Assembly (NCBI RefSeq): GCF_018829635.1
Contig: NZ_JAHKKG010000009.1
Location: 1-64,000, forward strand
From: Paractinoplanes bogorensis
Lineage (GTDB): Bacteria > Actinomycetota > Actinomycetes > Mycobacteriales > Micromonosporaceae
DNA: 64,000 nucleotides
Direction: 5' to 3'
The first letter of the stretch is position 1. Every line of letters starts with the position of its first letter. The notes beneath the pieces are model-generated. The model had not been told where the DNA came from. It worked only from the letters and a program-made list of their open reading frames with translations, and searched no databases. Shown here in pieces: positions 43,501 through 51,907 of this stretch. Position numbers and translations under genes: made by a program.

Positions 43501-43889
43501 CCGAGGGGAAGCTGGCCGACGCGCCGCTGCCCGCCATCGACCGTCTGCCCCAGCGGGCCAAGCGCGCGTTGGACAGCCTGCACCTGCGTCATCAGGACGA
43601 GCAGGACCGCCGGGACCACGAATTCGAGGCGCTGCAAGAGGCCCGGATCGTCACGGTCACCGCTCAGCACGAGCGGAAGCTGGCCACGATCCGCAAGCGC
43701 ATCGAGACCGCGCTGTCTCGCGGACGTCTGCAGAGCTCGGTCGCCGGCTTCCGGGGCCAGGAACGCCGGGCCGAGCAGAAGTTCGCCGCCCTGATGGAGA
43801 GCATCCGCACCGCGGGTCAGCCCGAGATCCGGCTGGAGCCGCTCGCGGCCTGCGTCGTCCAGATCGTCGACCGGACGGAGACGAAGTGA
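40551..43889 (+). CDS. SNF2/RapA-like helicase (SF2 ATPase)
   Basis: A 1112-residue ATPase of the SNF2 superfamily, of the RapA/DrmD-like branch. Residues 1-215 are an uncharacterised N-terminal domain. Motif I is DEVGLGKTIEAG (242-253), DEAH is at 347-350, motif III TATP at 377-380, and the second RecA domain at ~605-720 (LLFTHSRPT, VMHGGVS, QRIGRIDRIGQ 698-708). Residues ~760-1100 include a coiled-coil-like charged region (RRDHEFEALQEARIV). AAGGAG lies 10 bp before GTG 40551. It is translationally coupled (GTGA overlap) to the HelD-like gene. It should translocate on double-stranded DNA, remodelling protein-DNA complexes. Confidence 0.85.
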   Translation: MTSTSLPEDVTFGYFPDYEQYAVALGRGRFARALVLETAVRTLADHVTECRVLWNPEVELPEGVYWFQGVDDGPLILQVGAGALPGGAMVESPYGLDEDHPLLAAWGWAEELWPEAERVPAALFAVDEAALTQAGGTDVVVRDRKFLRGHWSYTVMVDGKQQDIVESRLRPRPDIGGPAAWVTREPTPAGRFGATLTRAKLLGKFANTLFSFRATRTTFRPYQFKPVLKLLQTGKARLLIADEVGLGKTIEAGLIWTELESRSEADRLLIVCPSSLLGKWKQEMRDRFELDLTELDGAGLKTFLERHQQNRLPPRQAYICGLERLRTWDGLEDLRAVPPEFDLVIVDEAHSMRNQDTKSYALGTELSDWAASLVFLTATPINLHEQDLVNLLELLVPEDYGSAQDLQIRLEPNRIINAVSARLVDKEVRGPELVAELDKLRTTSLGHSIMRRPDYRLLTNLLAQDRLTPSDIVDAKRYLAGLNTLSAVITRTKKVEVDDRKAKRSEQRQEIEWTEAESEFYKQYRQWCTARAKAMNSNLYFAMQMPLRLASACLPMARQAVLDPETFHADSDAVSRLPPHAELIAAAQHLPEDVDTKFDALHMLVLLPLKMQDRQALLFTHSRPTLSYLADRLSKHFRLAVMHGGVSRDARRQIMADFRAGAYDFVLANRVASEGLDFEFCSAVINYDLPWNPMEIEQRIGRIDRIGQVEETIQVVNFVNDETIDERILVRLLDRIDIFESSIGALEPIISAQAPAVLQAGFDFTLTEQEREQKVHEALLAIEEQRAGLRDVSDASAALMASNDVDVAGLEDDLMRTGRYIGQRELALLLDDWARTDGAPGVKIAPDGLTLELRGNAAMATRVNELAKRSAGETQSIAANLRHEMPISLVLDQEHARTHVGTLLAATSPLAMAAAAVPDHRQARFASLRITADPSTTAPGTYVVVLAKAMTASRRGDEIWGSAVTVAGRDAGTGPADALLAALAEGKLADAPLPAIDRLPQRAKRALDSLHLRHQDEQDRRDHEFEALQEARIVTVTAQHERKLATIRKRIETALSRGRLQSSVAGFRGQERRAEQKFAALMESIRTAGQPEIRLEPLAACVVQIVDRTETK

Positions 43890-45730
43890 CCCTGAACCAG
43901 AAGTCTCTCGATCTCGAGGATGAGCGGACCACGCAGAAGCGCTACCGCAGCAAGGTACGGCCCAAGTCGGTGGGGACGCGCGGCCCGGCGGTCTCCTACG
44001 GCGCGCTTCTCGGGCGGATCGCCCTGCGCGGGCCTAACGAGCTGCTCGGCGGTCACGGTGACTTCTACATCGGAGAGTCCTACGCCAACCTCGACGGCGT
44101 CCGCGTCTTCAGCTGGGCCGCACCGGTCGCCTGCACGTTCTTCCGCGGGTCACAGCATCACGAGCTGTGCCACGAAGTCGCCCTCATCCGCGCGTTCGAG
44201 CATCAGGGCGAGAACCTCGTCGACTTCCACGACGAGCCGATGTCGGACCAGGTGCCCGCCGAACCCTTCCGGAAACGAACGCTCAGAGTCCCCGCCGCGC
44301 CCCGCCGACCAGCCAAGCTGCGCCCGCCCGCGCCACCGATGCCCCGGCAACCGGCCCCGCCCGTGGCTGAGACCATCACCACCACGACCGTACGCGCGGA
44401 GGCCATGCTCCGGGCCCAGCTCGCCGCACCCCGCACCAGGAGCCTCGCCCCGGTCCTGGCGACGCTCCAGCCGGACCAGTACGACCTGGTCACCGTGCCT
44501 GCCATGGACAGCATGATCATCGAGGGGCAGCCCGGCACCGGCAAGACGATCGTCGCCTCACACCGTGCGGCCTACCTCGTCAGCCGCGACACGCCCCCGG
44601 AGAACACCCTCGACGGCAGCGTCCTCGTGGTGGGACCGACCGCCGCCTACTCGCACCACGTACGGGACGTCATCAACCGGCTCACCGGCGGCTCAGATCG
44701 GGTCCGGGTGCTGTCGCTGCCCGAGCTGATGATGACGATCCTCGACATGGAGAAGCCCCCCGCCGGCGAGATCTCGCGAACCTCGCAGGACGTCGACGAG
44801 AACCTGGCCCGGTTCGTCCGAGCCGCCATCCCCCACGTACGGAAAAAGGTCTTGCACCCCGGCTGTATCGACGTCTACAACCACCTGCGCCGCAACGGCA
44901 CCGGGGATCACCCGGTCACCCGCGACCCGAAGTGGATGGGCTACCTCTACGGCCTTCCCACAGCCAGCGACGCGCTCGCCCAGCGGGCCCACACCCCACT
45001 GATGGCCACCATTCAGTGGGAGATCCAGAAGCCGCCCACCCTCACTGGCGTCGAACACATCATCGTCGACGAGGCCCAGGACGTGACGGCACTCGAATGG
45101 CACCTGCTGGCCTCGATCAACGAGGCGGACGCCTGGACAGTCATCGGAGACCTCAATCAGCGCCGGTCCGACCACACCAAGGCCACGTGGCAGGAGGTCG
45201 TGGGCCTGCTCGACATCCCCGTCGGCGATCCCCCGATCCGCCGGCTCGAACGTGGCTACCGCTCGACCCGGCCGATCCTCGAATACGCCAACCGGCTGCT
45301 GCCGGCCGCGGACCGGTCAGTCCTGGCGTTCCAGCAGGACGGACCCCAGCCGGTCGTCGAGAAGTGCTCGCGGACGACCCTCGACACCGCCCTGGTCAGC
45401 CAGGTCAAACGCCTGAACGCGGCCTACCCGAAGGGCACCGTGGCCGTCATCACCGCCGACCCCGAGGCCGCGGAGACCAGGCTGCGCCGAGCCGGTTGGG
45501 CCCGGGTCCGTGCCGGCGTGTGGGAACGCACACAACGCGAGGTGACGGTCACACACCCCGACGGCGCGCGGGGTCTGGAGTTCGACGGCGTGGTCGTGGT
45601 CGAGCCCGCCGACTTCCCGCAGAACCTCGGCCGGCAGGGCCCGCTCTACACCGCGCTGACCAGGCCGAACCGCGAGCTGGTGGTCCTACACACCAAGCCG
45701 CTGCCGGACAAGCTCCGCGTCGTCAGCTGA
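43886..45730 (+). CDS. HelD/UvrD-like SF1 helicase
   Basis: A 614-residue superfamily 1 ATPase. N-terminal residues ~36-90 (LLGRIALRGP; DFYIGESYANLDGVRVFSWAAPVACTFFRG) match the domain that precedes the helicase core in HelD proteins, the RNA-polymerase-recycling UvrD relatives. Motif I is GQPGTGKT (214-221), motif II DEAQD (395-399), motif III GDLNQ (421-425), motif V GLEFDGVVV (563-571), motif VI YTALTRPNRELVVL (588-601). It is shorter than HelD (about 700-750 residues) and lacks its long N-terminal coiled coil; no nuclease is present. The GTG start overlaps the SNF2 stop by 4 bp, so the two make one functional unit. Confidence 0.85.
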   Translation: MTLNQKSLDLEDERTTQKRYRSKVRPKSVGTRGPAVSYGALLGRIALRGPNELLGGHGDFYIGESYANLDGVRVFSWAAPVACTFFRGSQHHELCHEVALIRAFEHQGENLVDFHDEPMSDQVPAEPFRKRTLRVPAAPRRPAKLRPPAPPMPRQPAPPVAETITTTTVRAEAMLRAQLAAPRTRSLAPVLATLQPDQYDLVTVPAMDSMIIEGQPGTGKTIVASHRAAYLVSRDTPPENTLDGSVLVVGPTAAYSHHVRDVINRLTGGSDRVRVLSLPELMMTILDMEKPPAGEISRTSQDVDENLARFVRAAIPHVRKKVLHPGCIDVYNHLRRNGTGDHPVTRDPKWMGYLYGLPTASDALAQRAHTPLMATIQWEIQKPPTLTGVEHIIVDEAQDVTALEWHLLASINEADAWTVIGDLNQRRSDHTKATWQEVVGLLDIPVGDPPIRRLERGYRSTRPILEYANRLLPAADRSVLAFQQDGPQPVVEKCSRTTLDTALVSQVKRLNAAYPKGTVAVITADPEAAETRLRRAGWARVRAGVWERTQREVTVTHPDGARGLEFDGVVVVEPADFPQNLGRQGPLYTALTRPNRELVVLHTKPLPDKLRVVS

Positions 45731-46322
45731 AGTTCAGGTCTCCCGTACGCGTCCTCTTCAGCTCGAAGAAGTCGGGGAACCCGGCCAGCGCCACCGCCCC
45801 GTCGAAGACCTTCGCGGCCTGCTCGCCGCGCGGGATGCTGTTCATCACCGGGCCGAAGAACGCCACCCCGTCGATGTGAATGGTCGGCGTGCCGACGTCG
45901 TCGCCGACCGGGTCCATGCCCTCGTGGTGGCTCTTGCGCAGCGCCTCGTCGAATTCGTCGGATGACGCGGCGGACGCCAATGAAGCCGGCAGCCCGACCT
46001 CGGCGAGTGCCTCCCGGATGACGACCTCGAAGTCCTTGTTTCCCTGGTTGTGGATGCGGGTGCCGAGCGCCGTGTAAAGGTCCCGCAACACCTCGTCGCC
46101 GTGTTGCTGGGCCGCCGCGGTCACGACGCGGACCGTGCCCAGCGAACGGTTGACCAGATCGCGGTACCAGTCGTCGAGATCGCGGTTCTCGTTCAGCACG
46201 TACAGGCTCATCACCCGGAAACGCAGGTCGAGTTCGCGCAGCTTTTCGACCTCGAGGATCCAGCGGGAACTGATCCAGGCGAACGGGCAGGCCGGATCGA
46301 AGTAGAAATCAACCTTGGTCAC
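45723..46322 (-). CDS. DsbA-family protein, mycothiol nitroreductase-like
   Basis: A 199-residue thioredoxin-fold protein with the inserted helical domain of DsbA. FYFDPACPFAWISSRWI matches the N-terminus of actinobacterial Rv2466c-like (mycothiol-dependent reductase) proteins, but the second Cys of the usual CxxC motif is absent (C-P-F-A). The cis-Pro segment is GTPTIHIDGVAFFGP. With one active-site Cys it would have to use a monothiol mechanism with mycothiol. No signal peptide, so cytosolic. The 3' end overlaps the HelD-like gene by 8 bp. Confidence 0.88.
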   Translation of the reverse strand: MTKVDFYFDPACPFAWISSRWILEVEKLRELDLRFRVMSLYVLNENRDLDDWYRDLVNRSLGTVRVVTAAAQQHGDEVLRDLYTALGTRIHNQGNKDFEVVIREALAEVGLPASLASAASSDEFDEALRKSHHEGMDPVGDDVGTPTIHIDGVAFFGPVMNSIPRGEQAAKVFDGAVALAGFPDFFELKRTRTGDLNFS

Positions 46323-46337
46323 CCGTCCACCGTACGT

Positions 46338-47942
46338 CTAGTTCGTTTTCGGCTCGCCGGGGATGGTGAAGAGCGGCTTCCACGGATCGTCGGCATCAAT
46401 GGGGAACTCGGTCGAGGGCGCCTCGTCGGTCGTGTTCCACTTCGCCTCGTACGGCAAACCCTCGTAAAGCACCCGCGTCCCGCGCTGATAGGTCCGTCCG
46501 GGCTGCCACACCTTGCTGACGCCGGTAATGACCGGGACCGGCCGGGGCGCCTTTTCCACCGGACTGACCGGGCCGATCACCGACCACGCCGTCTGCGTTC
46601 CGGCGGCCGGCGCCGCGGACGGATCGACCCCCGAGTTCGCCCATTTCGCCTCGTAGACCACGCCGTGCCAGACCACCTTGTAGCCGGCTACATACATCGC
46701 GGACATGCGCCAGACCGGGTACGGGCTGGTGTCGGGGTCGTCGTCCGTCGCCGCACGGTTCGGGATCTCCACCGAGTCGCGGTCGTCACTGCCGGGGGCC
46801 TTGCCGGGCAGACCCGCGAAGACCTTGGAGAACGCCAGCGCCTCCTGGTCGACGCCACTGCACGTGTTGGAGTGCACGACGACGTTGGCGAACGTGCCGC
46901 GACACTGTGCGTCACGGTTGAGTGACCACATCGAGACGCGGCCGAGGCCGTTGTCGACCGCGAACCGGGCCAGGCCCTCGGCGTCGTCCAGAGTGAAGCG
47001 TTCGGTGTCGATGTCGTTCTGGCCGATCATCGGGGTGGCGCCGATCCGCGACCACACCTGCGGCGACGTCAGTTTGGTGCCGAGCCGCAGGTAGAGGTCG
47101 GTGAGCTGCTTGTGGGTGCCGCTGAGCGCGCTCAGGCTCAGCGCCAGCATGTCGGGCCGCGCGTCGCCGTTGTTGTAGTCCATCGTCATGACGTTGACGC
47201 CGCGCAGGTCGACGCCGCCTTCGAGCATGCCGCGCACGACCCCGACGCCGTCGTCGGTGAGTCCGGCCGGGCTGACCGGCAGGGTCAACCAGACGGTGAG
47301 CTTTTTGCCCGCCTTAACCCTTTCCTTCTGTACGGTCGCCACGGCCGTGACCCGCCGTTCCAGCGAGGCGCGATCGGCCACCGCGGTGCCCTCGATGTCC
47401 AGGTCGAGCGTCTTCACGTCATATCGGGTGATCAGCTGCCGGTACGCGTCGGTGAGCTGCTGCTGATTCGTGCAGGCGACGGCGAGCTCGCTGTTGTTCA
47501 GCCCGCCCAGGCTCAGCGTGATGTCGCCGCCGGCCTTGCGCAGCTGGTCGATGCGCCGGTCGAGTTCGAGCTGCTTGCCCGCGCCGTCCAGCGTGTACGC
47601 GCCACCCCAGCTGGGCCGGCACGCGCTCTTGGGGTCGGCCACGACGAAGCCGAGCGCGACGTCGTTGGCCGGGTTGGCCGTCGGGTCCTGGAACTGGAAC
47701 GTCGGGGTGAGCGTGACGTCCACGTACGGGACGGCCCAGCTCTTCGCGGTCGGCCCGGCGGTGTCCCGCAGGTAGCGGAACCCGTAGAAACCGCCCGCGC
47801 CGATCAGGCCGAGCACGAGCACCAGCGCGGTGAGCCTCGACCACGACAGCCGGGAGCGCGGCTGCTCCGGTTCCTGCCAGTCCGGGTCGGCGAGCGGATC
47901 GTAATCCGGCCGCACGGCTACGGGGGTGGCACGGTCCGACAT
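46338..47942 (-). CDS. Membrane-anchored GH18-like protein with chitin-binding domains
   Basis: A 534-residue protein. A cytosolic tail of ~35 residues precedes one helix (LTALVLVLGLIGAGGFYGF), so the rest faces outside. Residues ~70-380 are a GH18-like barrel: SxGG-type ITLSLGGLNN and the catalytic-strand motif LDLDIEG, with the Glu as probable acid. The C-terminal ~150 residues carry two type 5/12 chitin-binding-like modules (VVYEAKWANSG; LPYEAKWNTTD). ATG 47942 is preceded by AGGG. It probably cleaves or binds a GlcNAc-type polysaccharide at the cell surface and is divergent from the glycosyltransferase-EAL gene. Confidence 0.82.
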   Translation of the reverse strand: MSDRATPVAVRPDYDPLADPDWQEPEQPRSRLSWSRLTALVLVLGLIGAGGFYGFRYLRDTAGPTAKSWAVPYVDVTLTPTFQFQDPTANPANDVALGFVVADPKSACRPSWGGAYTLDGAGKQLELDRRIDQLRKAGGDITLSLGGLNNSELAVACTNQQQLTDAYRQLITRYDVKTLDLDIEGTAVADRASLERRVTAVATVQKERVKAGKKLTVWLTLPVSPAGLTDDGVGVVRGMLEGGVDLRGVNVMTMDYNNGDARPDMLALSLSALSGTHKQLTDLYLRLGTKLTSPQVWSRIGATPMIGQNDIDTERFTLDDAEGLARFAVDNGLGRVSMWSLNRDAQCRGTFANVVVHSNTCSGVDQEALAFSKVFAGLPGKAPGSDDRDSVEIPNRAATDDDPDTSPYPVWRMSAMYVAGYKVVWHGVVYEAKWANSGVDPSAAPAAGTQTAWSVIGPVSPVEKAPRPVPVITGVSKVWQPGRTYQRGTRVLYEGLPYEAKWNTTDEAPSTEFPIDADDPWKPLFTIPGEPKTN

Positions 47943-48127
47943 GAAGGCCCTTTCGATTGTGAAGTCGCCACACGTTGGCGTACCGGGACGGCAATAGCGA
48001 TCGGGCGAACGGACGACCGCATCCAATCTGGATTCCGGAGCGTCAGACGGCGTTGTGGCGTTGACAATTCCGCCGGGTACCGCCGCGCGGTGCTGACGCA
48101 AATCCGTACCGAAGGGCTCATAAACGC
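47943..48127. promoter_or_regulatory. Divergent promoter region of the GH18-like and GT2-EAL genes
   Basis: 185 bp shared by two divergent genes. It contains the inverted repeat ATCCA-ATC-TGGAT (48022-48034 region) and TTGACA at 48061-48066, but no clear -10 at 17 bp. GAAGGG before ATG 48128 is the ribosome site of the glycosyltransferase gene. Confidence 0.4.
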
Positions 48128-51100
48128 ATGCCTCGCACACCGGCCGACCAGCGCAAGCCGGAAGTCCAGCGCCAATGGGGAGCCGACCGGAGGACCGAAC
48201 CTCACCCGATCGTTCCGCCCGCGGCCTCCGAAGGCAGGATCACTCGGGGCCGGCTCGCCATCGTGGTGACCATCACGGTGTGGGCGTGCTACATCACATA
48301 CACGATCATCCAGCAATTCATCGCCGGGCACGCGTACACCGTGAAGCTCGCGATCGAGGCGATTGTGTACATGTTGGTCGTCACCGGTTTGGCCGCGTCC
48401 GCAATCGCCTATCTGATCACCCGAATCGGATATTTCTATCGGGCGCGTGGTCACCAGCGAACGCCGCGAATCATGCTCGACGAGTTCATCGGCGGGAAGC
48501 TTCCATCGATGACCGTTCTCGTCCCTTCGTATCAGGAGGACGAACGGACCAACCGGACCACATTGCTGTCGGCGGCCCTGCAGGAATACCCCGGCCTGCG
48601 CGTGACCCTGCTGATCGACGACCCGCGCGCACCCAAGACCCGCGCCGCCCGCGACATGCTGCTCGCCGCCCGCGCGCTACCCGGCCAGATCGAGGCTGAG
48701 CTGCGCGTTCCCTACTCCCGGGCGTCGAACGCGTACGCGTACTTCGACGAGCAGGTCCGCATGCGCGGCGGCTACCTGGTCGTGATCGAGGACATGCGCC
48801 GGCTCGCCGACGAATACCGCTACGCCTCCGACTGGCTCTACGACCTGGGCGCCCGGCAAAACATTGTCGACCACACCGACACGTTCTTCGTCGAGCACAT
48901 TCTGCAGCCGCTTGCCGTCGAGCTGGGCCAGATCTCGGGCGCTCTGAATCGCGGCGCCGACGAACAGGTCGCGCTGCCGATCGCGCGGATGAACCAGCTC
49001 TACCGCCGCCTCCTGGCCATTTTCGACGCGCAGGTGACCAGCTTCGAGCGCAAGAAGTACGTGTCCTTGTCGCACGAGCCCAACAAGGCCATGAACCTGA
49101 ACAGCTACATCGGCCTGATGGGCGGCGCCTACCAAGAGGTGAATACGCCACTGGGCACCGCTCTGGTGACGGCCGGCCCCAATCGCGCCGACCTGGTGGT
49201 CCCCAATCCGGACTATGTGCTGACCCTCGATGCGGACAGCGTTCTTCTTCCCGAGTACGCACTCCGCCTGGTCCACCTGCTCGAACAGGGCGCCTATGCC
49301 CAGCACGCCGTCGCGCAGACGCCATATTCGGCGTACCCCGGTTCGGCGACCCGGATCGAGCGCATTTCCGGCGCCACCACGGACATTCAATACATCGTCC
49401 ACCAGGGCATGACGCATTACGGTGCGACATTCTGGGTCGGCGCCAACGCCGTACTGCGCAAGCGGGCCCTGGACGACATCGTCGAGGTCTCCTACGAGGG
49501 CGATTGGGAGATCAAGCGCTACATCCAGGACCGTACGGTCATCGAGGACACCGAGTCGACAATCGACCTCGGCGTCCACGGGTGGTCGCTGCACAACTAC
49601 CCCGAGCGCCTGGCCTACAGCGCCACCCCGCCCGACTTCGGTTCGCTGTGCATTCAGCGGCAGCGCTGGGCCAACGGCGGCCTGCTGATCCTGTCGCGCC
49701 TGAAGGACCAGTTCCGCGCGAAGTCGAAGCGCGAGGACAAGAACCGCTTCGGCGAGTACTTCCTGCGCGTCAACTACATGGCCTCCATCTTCTGGAGCTC
49801 CATCTGCCTGATCGTGATGCTGGCCTACCCCTTCAACAACGAGCTGCTCAACCCGATCCTGCTGCTCGTCTCGGTGCCGTACTTCTTCATGATGGCGGCC
49901 GACCTGAAGCACCTCGGTTACAAGCGCTCCGACATGCTCCGGATCTACGGTTTCAACCTGATCCTGTTGCCGGTCAACCTGTCCGGCAGCATCGCCTCGC
50001 TGCTGCAACTGTTGACCGGAGAAAAGAGCGCCTTCAAACGTACGCCGAAGGTCCGCAACCGCACGACGGCCGCCAGCAGCTTCCTGTTGCTGCCACTGGC
50101 GTTGATCGCCCTGTGCATCTACACGATCTGGGTCGACATCGAACACCAGCTCTGGAACAACTTGGTCTTCGCGGTGCTCAACCTGACCCTTTCCCTGTAC
50201 GCGATGGTGGCGTTCGTCGGCCTCGGCAACACGGTCGTCGACCTTTTCACCCACGTACGGAATTGGCTGATCCGCCCGGTCGTGCCAAAGCGTTCCCGTC
50301 GATCCCTGTCCCGCTCGTCGTCGAAGAAGGCAACTCCGGCTCCGGCCACCGGCGACTGGGCCCAGGTGCTGCATTACCGCCACGAACACGGCGCAACCGC
50401 GGGCCAGACCACCGTACGGCTGCAGCGCACCGACACGGGTTGGAAGCCCGCCGCCGGCTCGTCTTCGTCGTCGCAGGCCCAGGCGTTCGAGGAGTTCAGC
50501 TTCTTCACCGTCTTCCAGCCCGTCTACAACATGATCAACGGCCACGTGGTCGGCTACGAGGCGTTGACCCGCTTCGCCGACGGCAGCAACCCCCGCCAGG
50601 CCATCGAGGCCGCTTCGTCTCGGGTCGCGCTGGACGCCGCCCTGGTCCAGGCCGCCATCACCTCGTCGGCGTCGCTCCCCAACGGCACGTGGCTCTCCGT
50701 CAACGTCACCGCCGACCTGCTGCGCCGCCCGCAGGAGTTGGCCCCGCTGCTGGCCCAGTCAAGGCGCCCGGTAGTCCTGGAAACCGGCGACACCGACGCC
50801 GCCGAGGTGGCCCGCCTAACGGCCGGCGCCCGGGTGGCAGTAGACGACCTGGGTCCCGGCTACGAGACGTTGGCCCTGATCGAAGCGGTGCGGCCCACTT
50901 TCCTCAAGCTGGGCATGGAGTCGGTGGCAGGCGTCGAGTCTTCGTCGGCCCGGCAGGCCGCCATCCGAGCACTGGTCCAGTTCGCCGAGCAGCACAATTG
51001 CACGGTAATCGCCGAGGGCATCGAAACCGTCGCCCAGCGGGACGCGCTGGTCGCTTGCGGCGTGCCTTTCGGCCAGGGCTTCTACCTAGGCAAGCCAGTC

Positions 51101-51139
51101 CCGGTAGAGCGAGTGCTGGCCGGCGTCGGCGGCTGGTAG
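48128..51139 (+). CDS. Family 2 glycosyltransferase fused to an EAL domain
   Basis: A 1003-residue membrane protein. Two helices (~40-95) precede a cellulose/chitin-synthase-like GT2 domain: DDP (~161-163), D-A-D in LTLDADSV (~367), the E-D acceptor motif VIEDTES (~472) and QRQRW (~509), then four or five helices to ~720. A linker leads to an EAL domain (~795-1000): YEAL (810-813), NVT, VDDLGPGY, KLGM, EGIET, GQGFYLGKP. Most EAL metal/lysine positions survive, though the LE-x-TE motif reads LETGDT. It probably makes an exopolysaccharide under c-di-GMP control, in cis. Divergent from the GH18-like gene. Confidence 0.85.
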   Translation: MPRTPADQRKPEVQRQWGADRRTEPHPIVPPAASEGRITRGRLAIVVTITVWACYITYTIIQQFIAGHAYTVKLAIEAIVYMLVVTGLAASAIAYLITRIGYFYRARGHQRTPRIMLDEFIGGKLPSMTVLVPSYQEDERTNRTTLLSAALQEYPGLRVTLLIDDPRAPKTRAARDMLLAARALPGQIEAELRVPYSRASNAYAYFDEQVRMRGGYLVVIEDMRRLADEYRYASDWLYDLGARQNIVDHTDTFFVEHILQPLAVELGQISGALNRGADEQVALPIARMNQLYRRLLAIFDAQVTSFERKKYVSLSHEPNKAMNLNSYIGLMGGAYQEVNTPLGTALVTAGPNRADLVVPNPDYVLTLDADSVLLPEYALRLVHLLEQGAYAQHAVAQTPYSAYPGSATRIERISGATTDIQYIVHQGMTHYGATFWVGANAVLRKRALDDIVEVSYEGDWEIKRYIQDRTVIEDTESTIDLGVHGWSLHNYPERLAYSATPPDFGSLCIQRQRWANGGLLILSRLKDQFRAKSKREDKNRFGEYFLRVNYMASIFWSSICLIVMLAYPFNNELLNPILLLVSVPYFFMMAADLKHLGYKRSDMLRIYGFNLILLPVNLSGSIASLLQLLTGEKSAFKRTPKVRNRTTAASSFLLLPLALIALCIYTIWVDIEHQLWNNLVFAVLNLTLSLYAMVAFVGLGNTVVDLFTHVRNWLIRPVVPKRSRRSLSRSSSKKATPAPATGDWAQVLHYRHEHGATAGQTTVRLQRTDTGWKPAAGSSSSSQAQAFEEFSFFTVFQPVYNMINGHVVGYEALTRFADGSNPRQAIEAASSRVALDAALVQAAITSSASLPNGTWLSVNVTADLLRRPQELAPLLAQSRRPVVLETGDTDAAEVARLTAGARVAVDDLGPGYETLALIEAVRPTFLKLGMESVAGVESSSARQAAIRALVQFAEQHNCTVIAEGIETVAQRDALVACGVPFGQGFYLGKPVPVERVLAGVGGW

Positions 51140-51429
51140 CTGAGGTTCTCCTCGACAAGGATGTCCCGGCCCAGCACGGCCAGATACACCTCGTCGACGC
51201 TTCCGTAGGTGGCGTGGTCGAGGTCGAGCCCGAGGGCGTCGGCGGTAGTCCGTACGGCGTCCTCGCTCGGTCCCTCGATCTCGAGATACGTGGCCAGATC
51301 GGGCCAACTGTCGAGGTCGAGGGTGACGTCGCCGAGCTTCCATTCCTCGCGATAGTTCTCCTGATAGCGCAAGGCCTGAAAGCCCATCGCTTCCAGCAGC
51401 GTGGCGCCCGGCAACACCGCCCCCAGTCC
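51082..51429 (-). pseudogene. C-terminal fragment of a CYTH-domain protein
   Basis: The frame ...LLEAMGFQALRYQENY then REEWKLGDVTLDLDSWPDLA and EIEGPSEDAV...YGSVDEVY is unmistakably the C-terminal half of a class IV adenylyl cyclase/thiamine-triphosphatase-like CYTH domain. The N-terminal half, with the E-x-E-x-K metal and phosphate motif, is missing. Upstream lies a different gene on the other strand beginning at 51446. An ATG at 51387 could express ~101 residues, but that cannot be a working CYTH tunnel. The 3' end runs 58 bp antisense into the GT2-EAL gene. Confidence 0.7.
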
Positions 51430-51445
51430 TTGACGACAATGAGGC

Positions 51446-51907
51446 GTGGCCCTCGAATACGACTGGTCCGGCGACACGGACATCGACATGCCGGCGTTGC
51501 GCGCGTTCATCGCCACCGCCACCGGCGGCTCACAACACCCGGACGGCACGGTCTTCCTCGACGGCATGTACATCACGGCTCGGACTGTGTCTGACGACGA
51601 CAGCAACCCGGCCATGAAGCTGTTCGGCTTCGACGAGCGATTCACGAGCACCTTCCGCTTCGCGAACACCGCTGACGACGCGACCACGGACCACAACATC
51701 GCCCTGATGGCTCACGTCCTGATCACGTTCGCCCAATCCCGCAAGGGCCGCGGCATCCTCCTGCACAACGGCGAGAAAGCGGTGCTCCAGTACGGCGAGC
51801 ACGGCATCGTGTTCGACTCCGAGTGGGAGGACTGGACCAGCAACGGCAAGGTCGCTCCGCTGCTCACCTCGTTCCTCGGCTGTGCCCTCCCGCAGCCACT
51901 GCTCTGA
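51446..51907 (+). CDS. Hypothetical protein, possibly SitI3-like
   Basis: A 153-residue soluble protein, MALEYDWSGDTDIDMPALR..., starting at GTG 51446. The middle is beta-rich (GTVFLDGMYITARTV; GFDERFTSTFRF), the C-terminus amphipathic (MAHVLITFAQSRKGRGILLHNGE). The start and length resemble actinobacterial SitI3-family immunity proteins, but I cannot confirm this; no matching toxin gene is next to it. It abuts the truncated CYTH remnant on the other strand, so a recombination junction lies here. Confidence 0.6.
   Translation: MALEYDWSGDTDIDMPALRAFIATATGGSQHPDGTVFLDGMYITARTVSDDDSNPAMKLFGFDERFTSTFRFANTADDATTDHNIALMAHVLITFAQSRKGRGILLHNGEKAVLQYGEHGIVFDSEWEDWTSNGKVAPLLTSFLGCALPQPLL

Noticed and set aside
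40551..45730. DISARM or Gabija assignment for the helicase pair
   Set aside because: DISARM needs DrmA/B/C and a methylase; Gabija needs an OLD/TOPRIM nuclease beside the UvrD protein. None is present within the flanking genes.
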